Shown here piece by piece: positions 9,225 to 17,163 of a stretch of DNA of 64,000 nucleotides. The DNA is taken from contig NZ_CP080598.1 of the NCBI RefSeq assembly GCF_019598945.1, positions 620,001 to 684,000 of the forward strand, written 5' to 3'. The notes below the pieces were generated by a model that saw only the letters and a program-made list of their open reading frames with translations, was not told the origin of the DNA and did not search any database. Origin of the DNA: Sphaerospermopsis torques-reginae ITEP-024 (GTDB lineage Bacteria; Cyanobacteriota; Cyanobacteriia; Cyanobacteriales; Nostocaceae). Each line of letters starts with the position of its first letter. Within the stretch, counting starts at the first letter, position 1. A program made the position numbers and the translations under genes.

Positions 9225-10004
9225 ATGTCTATAAAAAAACGGGGTTGGATGAGTCTAACCCTGATGGCAGTTATTAGTTTTTATTTAGTAGTTGGTTTCC
9301 CTAAACCTGCCTATGCAATGCACATTATGGAAGGTTTTTTACCAGTGCAATGGGCGGTTTTTTGGTGGGTGGTAGCATTACCATTTTTTATTTTCGGTTT
9401 GCGAAATTTGACTCGCATTACTCAAGCTAACCCAGAATTAAAATTATTGTTAGGGTTAGCTGGTGCTTTTACTTTTGTGTTGTCAGCGTTAAAAATTCCT
9501 TCTGTGACAGGTAGTTGTTCTCACCCCACAGGTACAGGGTTAGGTGCGGTGCTGTTTGGACCTTTGACGATGACAGTTTTGGGTAGCTTGGTACTATTAT
9601 TTCAAACTTTGTTATTGGCACATGGTGGTTTAACAACTCTGGGAGCAAATGCTTTTTCAATGGCGATCGCTGGACCGTTTGCCGCTTACTGGATCTATCA
9701 TCTCATTATTCGGTTTGGTGGTAAACAAAGAATTGCCATATTTTTATCAGCAGCGATCGCAAATTTACTCACCTACATTATCACTTCTATTCAATTGGCT
9801 TTAGCTTTTCCTGCACCCGTTGGTGGGTTTATCGCTTCATTTACCAAGTTCGCTGGTATCTTTGCTATTACTCAAATTCCTTTAGCTATTAGTGAAGGAC
9901 TACTCACCGTGTTGGTATGGAATTGGTTACAATCCTATAATCCTCAAGAATTAGAATTGCTAAAATTAATCAAACTGGGAACTCAAAGTAATGAATCAGT
10001 TTAA
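9225..10004 (+). CDS. cbiM: Energy-coupling-factor cobalt transporter, substrate-binding subunit CbiM
   Basis: A 259-residue membrane protein. A signal peptide ends at PAYA (residues 28-31), so the mature protein would begin Met-His-Ile-Met-Glu-Gly. In CbiM/NikM proteins that N-terminal Met-His segment enters the core and coordinates the metal, which agrees with this cleavage site. Five or more further hydrophobic segments follow, with [14 protein letters not shown]-like residues ([10 protein letters not shown] at about 96-105). It is first in cbiMNQO, under a B12 riboswitch, and supplies cobalt for cobalamin synthesis. It overlaps cbiN by 14 bases. Confidence 0.96.
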   Translation: MSIKKRGWMSLTLMAVISFYLVVGFPKPAYAMHIMEGFLPVQWAVFWWVVALPFFIFGLRNLTRITQANPELKLLLGLAGAFTFVLSALKIPSVTGSCSHPTGTGLGAVLFGPLTMTVLGSLVLLFQTLLLAHGGLTTLGANAFSMAIAGPFAAYWIYHLIIRFGGKQRIAIFLSAAIANLLTYIITSIQLALAFPAPVGGFIASFTKFAGIFAITQIPLAISEGLLTVLVWNWLQSYNPQELELLKLIKLGTQSNESV

Positions 10005-10293
10005 ACAAGGGTTTAATAATTGGTTATTAGTCTTAGCTGTTTTTGCTTTAGCATTTGCTCCCCTAATTTTAGTCAAAAATGCTGAATTTGGTGGTGCAGA
10101 TGACCAAGCAAAAACCGCCATTAGTGAAATTCAACCCGAATATCAACCCTGGGTTCAATCAATATTTGAACCTCCTAGTGGGGAAGTAGCCAGTTTATTA
10201 TTTTCTGCTCAAGCTGCCATAGGTGCGGGAGTAATTGGTTATGTTATTGGTTTGTACAAGGGACGTTCTCAACAACAAAAACATGAAGAATAA
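9991..10293 (+). CDS. cbiN: Cobalt transporter auxiliary subunit CbiN
   Basis: A 100-residue protein with two membrane helices (about 8-26 and 69-87) flanking an extracytoplasmic loop that contains [10 protein letters not shown] and [21 protein letters not shown]. This is the standard CbiN layout. CbiN contacts the CbiM loops and is needed for cobalt loading. Its start overlaps the end of cbiM and it ends 9 bases before cbiQ. Confidence 0.95.
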   Translation: MNQFKQGFNNWLLVLAVFALAFAPLILVKNAEFGGADDQAKTAISEIQPEYQPWVQSIFEPPSGEVASLLFSAQAAIGAGVIGYVIGLYKGRSQQQKHEE

Positions 10294-10302
10294 GTCTACA
10301 AA

Positions 10303-11115
10303 ATGAGCCTAAAATTAGATACTTTAGCTTACACCAATCAACTGCGACAAATTCCCCCAGCACATAAAATTATCTTTGCCTTTACTACGCTGTTACTTGC
10401 ACTTTTAACCCATCCATTTGTACAAATTTTACTATCATTATGGATGGGTATTTGGACTGTAGTTTATGCTAAAATTCCTCTGAAAATCTATTTGCGGTTG
10501 TTAATTTTTGCTAGTTTTTTCTGGTTGACAAGTTTACCAGCATTAACAATTAATATGGTCAACCTCGCTAACTTTTCACAAATTCAAAGAGATTTATTAT
10601 ATGGGTTAAAGTTTGGTTCTGAATATATTTACATTAGTCACAGTGGCAGTATACAAGCTTTTGCAATTTTTTGTCGTGCCTTTGCTGCCATTTCTTGTTT
10701 ATATTTCCTCATGTTAACTGTGCCATTTACAGAAATATTACAAACACTACGATACTTAAAAATTCCAGCAATTTTAACCGATTTATTATTATTAATGTAT
10801 AGGTTTATTTTCCTACTTCTAAACACAGCCAATGAATTATGGATAGCACAAAATTCTCGTTGTGGCTACCGCAACTGGAAAATAGGCATGAGAAGTTTAG
10901 CAATATTAATAGGACAATTGTTACAGCGTACTTTACAACAATATCATCGTTTTTCTTTGGGATTAGCAGCAAGGGGAATGACAGAAGAATTTAGAGTCTG
11001 GCATCCCCAACGCTATCAATTATCCAAACGATATATTATTGAAGCAATTAGTGGCTGTGTAGTCTTAATAGGATTAGAATTAGGGGGAAATGCAGGAATA
11101 TTTACTCGAATTTGA
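10303..11115 (+). CDS. cbiQ: Cobalt ECF transporter transmembrane subunit CbiQ
   Basis: A 270-residue coupling subunit with several hydrophobic helices and two cytoplasmic coupling-helix motifs. The second is clear as LGLAARGMTEEF near residues 221-232, in the A-R-G pattern that contacts the ATPases. It links CbiM to CbiO and overlaps cbiO by 26 bases, which indicates translational coupling. Confidence 0.94.
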   Translation: MSLKLDTLAYTNQLRQIPPAHKIIFAFTTLLLALLTHPFVQILLSLWMGIWTVVYAKIPLKIYLRLLIFASFFWLTSLPALTINMVNLANFSQIQRDLLYGLKFGSEYIYISHSGSIQAFAIFCRAFAAISCLYFLMLTVPFTEILQTLRYLKIPAILTDLLLLMYRFIFLLLNTANELWIAQNSRCGYRNWKIGMRSLAILIGQLLQRTLQQYHRFSLGLAARGMTEEFRVWHPQRYQLSKRYIIEAISGCVVLIGLELGGNAGIFTRI

Positions 11116-11914
11116 ACAGGTATATTATACCTATCCAGGTACACAACAATCAGTTTTAAATGGGTTAAATATCAAAATTCCTTCTGGTAAAAAGTGTGCC
11201 TTAATTGGTCAAAATGGTTGTGGTAAAACAACACTATTTTTATTATCTAATGGTTTATATAAACCTGATCGGGGAATTATCAAATGGTTGAATGAACCGT
11301 TAAGCTATCATAGAAACTATCTGACAAAATTACGGCAAAAAATTGGTTTAGTATTTCAAGATCCAGAACAGCAATTAGTCGCATCTACTGTTGAGGAAGA
11401 TATATCCTATGGGTTGTGTAATTTGGGTTTATCCCCAGCGGAAATTCAAATCAGAGTCGAGAAAATATTAGTTGAATTTGGGCTAAATAGTTTAGCAGAA
11501 AAACCTGTACATCATCTCAGTTTAGGACAGAAAAAACGAGTTTCTATAGCTGATGTCATGGTATTAGAACCACAACTTTTAATACTAGATGAACCCACAG
11601 CATATTTAGATATAAAACACACTCGTAATCTGATGAATACACTGAAAAAAATTCATAGTAATAATGGCACAACTTTATTAATAGCTACCCATGATTTAGA
11701 TTTAGTTTATCGTTGGGCAGATTGGGTTTTTGTCATGGATAAAGGAAGATTGATATTAGAAGGAACACCAGAGGATGTGTTTAATCACTATCATCTTTTA
11801 GAGGAGTTAGAATTAGGTTTACCATTGATATATGAAATGTTATTTTCTGGGTTATCTGTTGATGAAAAAGCCGTTTTAGAAAGGGTGCGACAACGGATAT
11901 TTAAGGATGTTTAA
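11090..11914 (+). CDS. cbiO: Cobalt ECF transporter ATP-binding subunit CbiO
   Basis: A 274-residue ABC ATPase. Walker A is GQNGCGKTT (residues 40-48), the Q-loop is VFQDPEQQL (about 88-96), the signature is LSLGQKKR (143-150), Walker B is LLILDEPT (163-170) and the switch histidine is His201 in ATHD. All catalytic motifs are intact. It energises CbiMNQ and closes the operon. Confidence 0.95.
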   Translation: MQEYLLEFEQVYYTYPGTQQSVLNGLNIKIPSGKKCALIGQNGCGKTTLFLLSNGLYKPDRGIIKWLNEPLSYHRNYLTKLRQKIGLVFQDPEQQLVASTVEEDISYGLCNLGLSPAEIQIRVEKILVEFGLNSLAEKPVHHLSLGQKKRVSIADVMVLEPQLLILDEPTAYLDIKHTRNLMNTLKKIHSNNGTTLLIATHDLDLVYRWADWVFVMDKGRLILEGTPEDVFNHYHLLEELELGLPLIYEMLFSGLSVDEKAVLERVRQRIFKDV

Positions 11915-11979
11915 TCAGGAAGTATAGCAGGTGACAATGCGAAAAGCCTTTCAGTGGGGAGCATCCCAAATGTGTAAGT

Positions 11980-12720
11980 TTATTTTTTGTGCGAGGTAAA
12001 GACGTAAAATTTACCATCAATATTATACAGTCCAGTATTGTGGAAAGCAATTTCTTGAAAAGCTAATTTTTCGTGCATCACTGAATCTGTAAAATTAATC
12101 CCACCATGACAGTGAAAACATTCTAACTTTTCGCTATGAAATAATTTTTCACCCCGTTTCGCTGCTGGTGAAATTGCATTAGCATCACCACCAAAGCGAT
12201 ATTTATCATAGGGAGAATTGACAGAAATCAAAGTGCGTTCAAAAGCGGCCAACGCTTTAGTCAAATTACTGAGGTTAATAACATCTTGCTCATTACTAAA
12301 AGCATCTGTAAACATCTGCCGATATTTCGCATCATTTTGCAACATTGCTAATATTTGTGTTTCGATTGTACCGTTAGCACAACCACCGGATTTATTTTCA
12401 AAGTCTAAGAGGGCGACATTTTGGTATTGCCATTTTCCATCCTGTGTTAAATTCACAGGTACAGCCTTACCTTTGTTATCAATTAAGGCAACATCGGATA
12501 CATAAAAACGGAAATCGGCAGCAGTAACTTTTGTGGCTGGTTTACCTAAAGTATAGGTTTTACCACATTCAAATGGTTGTTGACCGACTCTGGCTTGAAA
12601 ATTAATGGTTACTTCTTGGGTGTTAGTTGTTTGAGCAATAGTTTTGTTAACGCCCCAGAAATTACCCACCAGAATAATTCCTGCTGTTATGGTAGATGTC
12701 AATAATAGTTGCTGTTTCAT
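11980..12720 (-). pseudogene. Chimeric remnant: MbnP-like N-terminus fused to MbnH-like di-heme peroxidase segment
   Basis: A 246-residue open frame with a signal peptide (cleavage near residue 29). Residues about 37-117 match the MbnP-type partner of the metallo-mystery pair (VTINFQARVGQQPFECGKTY, then ADFRFYVSDVALID, then ALLDFENKSGGCANGT). From about residue 118 the sequence becomes the MbnH-type di-heme enzyme (ALAAFERTLISVNSPYDKY, SPAAKRGEKLF, the heme site CFHCH, FHNTGLYNIDG). The family normally occurs as two adjacent full genes. Here the end of MbnP, the start of MbnH with its first CxxCH, and the MbnH C-terminus are all missing. An internal deletion that fused the pair is the simplest reading. 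Only one heme site is left, so the original tryptophan-oxidising activity is unlikely. Confidence 0.8.
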
Positions 12721-13037
12721 ATTCAGTTTTATCTTAGCAATAGTTTTCCCAATGATGATTTGTATGATTATTGCTTGTCATCAAGGGTCATTTTGAGTTA
12801 AATAATTCCCATAGTCAAAAGACAGGTCGTCAAACTAGATGTTTGTTTTTTTTGGCTTCAGATAAGGTGCTAAATAATTAAAAGTAAAAGAAGTCTGAGT
12901 TGTAATAACAGAGACTTCTTAGAAAATTATTCAGTTTATAACTCACCGCCAACTTCTTTATCCCAAGTTATTAAAGAAAGTTGCCCAAAGAGTTCCTGTT
13001 ACTCCTACTGCGATTAAAACATTGGTAAAAAATCTGC

Positions 13038-13061
13038 CTCTTGTGGGGTGGGCATCCTGCC
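13038..13061 (+). repeat. Dispersed repeat CTCTTGTGGGGTGGGCAT..., copy 1
   Basis: Matches 34198-34224 and, inverted, 16064-16090. The shared core is CTCTTGTGG, one or two bases, then GGGCATCTTGCCCGC (here with CTGCCTC in place of TTGCCCGC). Confidence 0.7.
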
Positions 13062-13280
13062 TCACAGGGGTAGGTTTTTAATATTATCTGTTAAGGCAGA
13101 ACCTGGAAGACAAGGAGGGAACGTAGACAAGGAAGATTTTATACAAAAAATGGTCTGTTGAGCGTTGCTTGTTGTTACCAATTGTACATTATTTGTACGG
13201 ATTTCCTCCCTTGTCCACTGTCCTTCCTTGTCCTCCAAGTCTTGCCCTCACGACAATGTAAAATACCTACCCTTGTGAGG
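13059..13280. mobile_element. About 220-bp palindromic element (MITE candidate)
   Basis: CCTCACAGGGGTAGGTTTTTA at the left end is answered by TAAAATACCTACCCTTGTGAGG at the right end, nearly a perfect inverted repeat. Inside these, GACAAGGAGGGA/GACAAGGAAG on the left is answered by TTCCTTGTCCTCC on the right. No coding frame is present. The terminal inverted repeats and small size suit a non-autonomous element; no target-site duplication was established. Confidence 0.6.
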
Positions 13281-13548
13281 GGTTAGGGGTGGGGTCTAAT
13301 TAGGGCTGATAGCTGACGGCTAAATGCTCACAATACCCCAACGACAATTTTCAACGCCAACATACTTATATCTTGACAGTTAATTTCTTGGGATAGATGA
13401 CAGATTACAAAAAAGGTAAAAGAAATAAAATGACGATTTGTCAAATATTTCAAAGGTTAAAACTTTTGGAAGTAATACCAGATCAACACAAAATTACTGT
13501 ATATCCTAAATACATATTTAGCGTTTTTGCGTAACTCGTTTCAAGAGT

Positions 13549-14991
13549 ATGGAAATTTTATCTAACACTGTAGCATTATCGCGGATGCAATTTGCATTTA
13601 CAGCGATTTTCCACATGATTTGGCCTGTGCTAACTACAGGTATGTCTATCTACTTAATTGTCGTGGAAGGACTATGGTTAAAAACCAAAAATCCTACTTA
13701 TTATTATCATGCTCGTTTTTGGTCAAAACTGTATTTACTCAACTTTGGTATCGGAGTTGCATCAGGTTTACCAATGGGTTTTCAGTTTGGGACTAACTGG
13801 GCCCCACTATCAGAAGCGGTGGGAGATTTCTTAGGTAGTATTTTGGGATTTGAAGGCTCAATGGCATTTATGTTAGAAGCTTCTTTTTTAGGAATTATGA
13901 TGTTTGGTTGGGATCGAGTTCCTCCAGTAATTCACTATTTAGCAACTATTCTCGTGGCGTTTGGGGCGAATCTTTCCACGTTTTGGATTTTAGTTGCTAA
14001 TTCATGGTTTCAGACTCCTAGTGGTGGAGAAATGGTGAATGGGAAGTTTATTGTTGATGACTATTTCCAAGCAATTTTAAATCCCTTCATGGTGAATAGT
14101 GTTCTCCATATGTTTTTGGCAACTTTGGAGACTTCTCTATTTGTTATTGGGGGGATTAGTGCTTGGTATATTCTCAATAATCGCCAGCAAGAATTTTTTA
14201 GCAAATCTTTGAAAATAGTTTTAGCGATCGCAATTTTTGTCGCTCCTTTACAAGTGTTCATTGGTCATGCTAGTGGCGATCAAGTTTATCATTATCAACC
14301 CACCAAACTAGCAGCAATGGAAGCACAGTGGGAAACAATTCCCGCTGGAGAATCTGCGAATTGGAGTTTATTGGCATCTCCTAATGGCAAAGCGGAAAAA
14401 AATGATTGGGAAATTTCTATTCCCAATGGGTTAAGTTACATTTTAGAACTCAAACCTAAACTTTCTGAACCAGTTTTGGGACTCAAAGAATGGAAACCAG
14501 AAAACCGTCCACCAATGATTCCCCTCATTTATTATTCTTTCCGCTTAATGGTAGGAATCGGCTTTTTCTTAGTCGGATTAATGCTGTGGAGTATTATTCA
14601 ATGGCTAAGAGGTCAACTAAGTAATCAAAATATAACTCAGCAAAAATGGTTGTTACGAGCTTGGATTTTGTCTGCACCTTTGGGCTATTTGGCAATTGAA
14701 TCAGGCTGGATTGTTCGCTGTGTGGGAAGACAACCTTGGACGGTATATGGGCAAATTCGTACTACTGATGCAGCTTCTCATTTAGAACCAGGTGAAGTGT
14801 TATTTTCACTCACAGTTATTACTCTTCTTTACAGTGTGTTGTTCGTCTCAGCTATGTTTTTTGGTAGCCGCATTATTCGCAAAGGACCAGATTTGAATTT
14901 ACCCATACCAGGAGGTGAGATCAAAACAGTAATTGCTACTGAATCTGTGAGTCATATTCCCGATAGTCGTCCTTTGGAAACACCGCAATAG
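13549..14991 (+). CDS. cydA: Cytochrome bd-type quinol oxidase subunit I
   Basis: A 480-residue membrane protein that oxidises quinol and reduces O2 to water. It starts with the typical SRMQFAFTAIFHMIWP, where His22 corresponds to the first heme ligand of the family. GVASGLPMGFQFGTNW and EGSMAFMLEASFLGIMMFGWDRVPP follow, and QPWTVYGQIRT lies near the C-terminus. The segment between about residues 250 and 330 is short, which indicates the short Q-loop (cyanide-insensitive, CIO-like) subtype. It is followed 10 bases later by cydB. Confidence 0.95.
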   Translation: MEILSNTVALSRMQFAFTAIFHMIWPVLTTGMSIYLIVVEGLWLKTKNPTYYYHARFWSKLYLLNFGIGVASGLPMGFQFGTNWAPLSEAVGDFLGSILGFEGSMAFMLEASFLGIMMFGWDRVPPVIHYLATILVAFGANLSTFWILVANSWFQTPSGGEMVNGKFIVDDYFQAILNPFMVNSVLHMFLATLETSLFVIGGISAWYILNNRQQEFFSKSLKIVLAIAIFVAPLQVFIGHASGDQVYHYQPTKLAAMEAQWETIPAGESANWSLLASPNGKAEKNDWEISIPNGLSYILELKPKLSEPVLGLKEWKPENRPPMIPLIYYSFRLMVGIGFFLVGLMLWSIIQWLRGQLSNQNITQQKWLLRAWILSAPLGYLAIESGWIVRCVGRQPWTVYGQIRTTDAASHLEPGEVLFSLTVITLLYSVLFVSAMFFGSRIIRKGPDLNLPIPGGEIKTVIATESVSHIPDSRPLETPQ

Positions 14992-15001
14992 GAACAATTA
15001 C

Positions 15002-16015
15002 ATGGAAGCTTTACTGCACTTTTTACCACAAGTTTGGTTTGTAATTCTGGGATTATTTCTGTTTCTTTACGTGCTTTTAGATGGTTTTGATTTAGGCGTT
15101 GGTATCCTCTCTTTGACTTCTTCTGATGAAAAACGCCGTAGTTTATTAATGACCAGTTTGGGTAATGTGTGGGATGCTAACGAAACCTGGTTAGTTTTGA
15201 TGGCAGGTGCATTATTTGGAGCTTTTCCTTTAGCTTATGGAACAATTTTAAATGCCCTGTATTTGCCTTTAATGGTGATGGTTGTAGGGTTAATTTTACG
15301 GGCTGTTGCTTTTGAATTTCGGGAACATTCTGATAATAAAAGTTTCTGGAATTTTGCCTTTGGTATTGGCAGTTTTATTGCTGCTTTATTTCAAGGATTT
15401 GCTTTGGGTGGTGTATTAGCAGGAATCAAAGTTGATGCAGCCGGACATTTTACTGGGGGTATATGGGATTGGTTAAGTTGGCAATCATTACTAACAGCAT
15501 TGACACTTGTACAAGGTTATGTATTGATTGGTTCAACTTACCTAATTCTCAAAACCGAGGGAGCATTACAAGAAACTCATTTTCGCACAGCTAAATTAGC
15601 TGCTTGGACAACTTTAATTGGAGCAGTTTTAATTACAATTACAACCCCAATTGTTTATGAAAATGCGAGAGCCAGATTATTTCATCAACCAGAAGTATAC
15701 ATTTTTGCCATGATTCCTGTTTTGGGTGTGTTGTTAATTTGGTTATTGCAACAAAGCTTAAATAGTAAACAAGAAGTGGCTGCATTTGTCTATACAGTGT
15801 TAATTTTTTTGTTGACTTTTATCGGGTTAGGATTTATTGCTTTTCCCTATATTATCCCACCCACAATTACTATTTATCAAGCAGCTTCTTCCCCCAGTGC
15901 AATGGTGTTTATGATCACTTTCATTGGGTTTTTAATTCCTGTCATGTTGTTTTATAATATCTATAACTACTTTGTGTTTAGAGGCAAGGTAGTTACTAGC
16001 GAAGAACCGGAATAA
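15002..16015 (+). CDS. cydB: Cytochrome bd-type quinol oxidase subunit II
   Basis: A 337-residue membrane protein beginning with the characteristic VWFVILGLFLFLYVLLDGFD and continuing with GNVWDANETWLVLMAGALFGAFP, both diagnostic for CydB. About eight hydrophobic segments are visible. It forms the heterodimeric terminal oxidase with CydA and is the last gene of the operon. Confidence 0.95.
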   Translation: MEALLHFLPQVWFVILGLFLFLYVLLDGFDLGVGILSLTSSDEKRRSLLMTSLGNVWDANETWLVLMAGALFGAFPLAYGTILNALYLPLMVMVVGLILRAVAFEFREHSDNKSFWNFAFGIGSFIAALFQGFALGGVLAGIKVDAAGHFTGGIWDWLSWQSLLTALTLVQGYVLIGSTYLILKTEGALQETHFRTAKLAAWTTLIGAVLITITTPIVYENARARLFHQPEVYIFAMIPVLGVLLIWLLQQSLNSKQEVAAFVYTVLIFLLTFIGLGFIAFPYIIPPTITIYQAASSPSAMVFMITFIGFLIPVMLFYNIYNYFVFRGKVVTSEEPE

Positions 16016-16023
16016 ATTGCAAT

Positions 16024-16140
16024 AATTGATAAGCTGTTGTGCATTCAATTTGTATTAAGTTTTGCGGGCATCTTGCCCGCACCACAAGAGTTAACTATGT
16101 TATGATTATAAAATTTAGCTGTGTAACAGCTTATCAATTT
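16024..16140. mobile_element. About 117-bp palindromic element carrying an inner GCGGGCATCTTGCCCGC hairpin
   Basis: AATTGATAAGCTGTTGTGCATTCAATTT at the left is answered at the right (16111-16140) by its imperfect inverse ending AACAGCTTATCAATTT. Inside lies GCGGGCATCTTGCCCGCACCACAAGAG (16064-16090), the inverted form of the repeat at 13038 and 34198. It sits directly after cydB, so it may also act as a terminator. No coding frame; the remaining bases to 16400 hold nothing I recognise. Confidence 0.65.
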
Positions 16141-16400
16141 AAATATCAGTCGATATTTTATATGGAAACTACATAGGGTTTTCTGAATAAAGCGCAACCC
16201 TTTATAAATCAAAGGTTTGAGGTTGATAAAGAGGAAAAAAGTGCAAGACTTTTGAAGGGTATACCTGAAAAACCGTGCATTTTGAAACCAAGAAATCCCA
16301 AAATGGGGGGATGACAGATAGCTAAAACTGTTCCCTGTTCCCTGCCTCCACGAAAAGACTTTCTCAGCAACCCCTACATATTTTTAATATCACCAGATGT

Positions 16401-17108
16401 CTATTGCCTATTTCCAGCTAATTTTTCCACAAACTTTTGATGTTTTTCTGAACTTAAACCTGTTTGTAAAGCAGTCATTACCTGTGACATATTTCCTGTT
16501 ACTAATGCAGAAACATTCAGCCATAAACCAGGAAATACTTGACTTTTAATTATTCCTTGTTCATCTGCTGTAAGTTCTATATATTCACCATTCTTTAAAC
16601 TGAACCAACTGACTGTACCTTCAAAAACCTGCCAAACTATATATTCTTCAATTCCATTGCGACGGTAGGCTCTTTTTTTATCATATAAATCTTTGGTAGC
16701 ACTGCTGGCTGCTACTTCTGCGATTAATTCTGGTGCGCCTTCTATATAACCATCTGCGCCTATATAAGATTTGCCACCACAGGCTGTATCTATTAATAGT
16801 ACAGCATCGGGTTGGGGTTCGTTGTCTAAATCTAGTCTTACCGTTGCATTGTCACCTAGTCTGACACCAGGTGTAACTATTTTATAAGACCATAACCAAC
16901 CCATTAAATTAGCATGAGGTTCGGCGTGAGGTTCAAAACGCAGAGGGGAAGCCACGTAAACTACTCCTTCAATTAATTCAGCTTTTTTGAGCTTTGGCAT
17001 AGCATTGTAACGGCGCTCAAATTCTGGACGAGTCAGGCGATCGCCACTTTCCAAAGGCGGAATATAATCAGGATAATTATGGGCAGTTTTTACAGAAGTG
17101 TTAACCAT
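16401..17108 (-). CDS. Uma2 family (DUF820) putative endonuclease
   Basis: A 235-residue protein of the very abundant cyanobacterial Uma2 family with a PD-(D/E)xK-like fold. The motifs LTRPEFERRY, KAELIEGVVY, PQPDAVLLI, PELIAEVAASS and KKRAYRRNGIEEYIVWQV are all in place, and residues Glu, Asp and Glu/Lys in them form the expected active site. Biological role unknown for the family. It stands alone between short-repeat DNA and recJ. Confidence 0.88.
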   Translation of the reverse strand: MVNTSVKTAHNYPDYIPPLESGDRLTRPEFERRYNAMPKLKKAELIEGVVYVASPLRFEPHAEPHANLMGWLWSYKIVTPGVRLGDNATVRLDLDNEPQPDAVLLIDTACGGKSYIGADGYIEGAPELIAEVAASSATKDLYDKKRAYRRNGIEEYIVWQVFEGTVSWFSLKNGEYIELTADEQGIIKSQVFPGLWLNVSALVTGNMSQVMTALQTGLSSEKHQKFVEKLAGNRQ

Positions 17109-17163
17109 AACTGCAAATAATATTAGGAGTAGCTAAATTTATTATATCTTACTGTGATCATGG

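Larger units (their letters stand above)
12721..13548. other. 828-base intergenic region containing a palindromic element
   Basis: Upstream of cydA. Besides the element at 13059-13280 it holds a minus-strand open stretch around 12960-13030 that would end in hydrophobic residues (FTNVLIAVGVTG, then TLWATFFNNLG), probably the remnant of a small membrane protein. Nothing else is recognised. The cydA promoter should lie in 13330-13548. Confidence 0.45.

Noticed and set aside
12960-13079. Minus-strand hydrophobic frame ending TLWATFFNNLG
   Set aside because: About 25 protein-like residues, but the upstream part runs into the palindromic element and no start is supported. Possibly a remnant; not listed as a gene.
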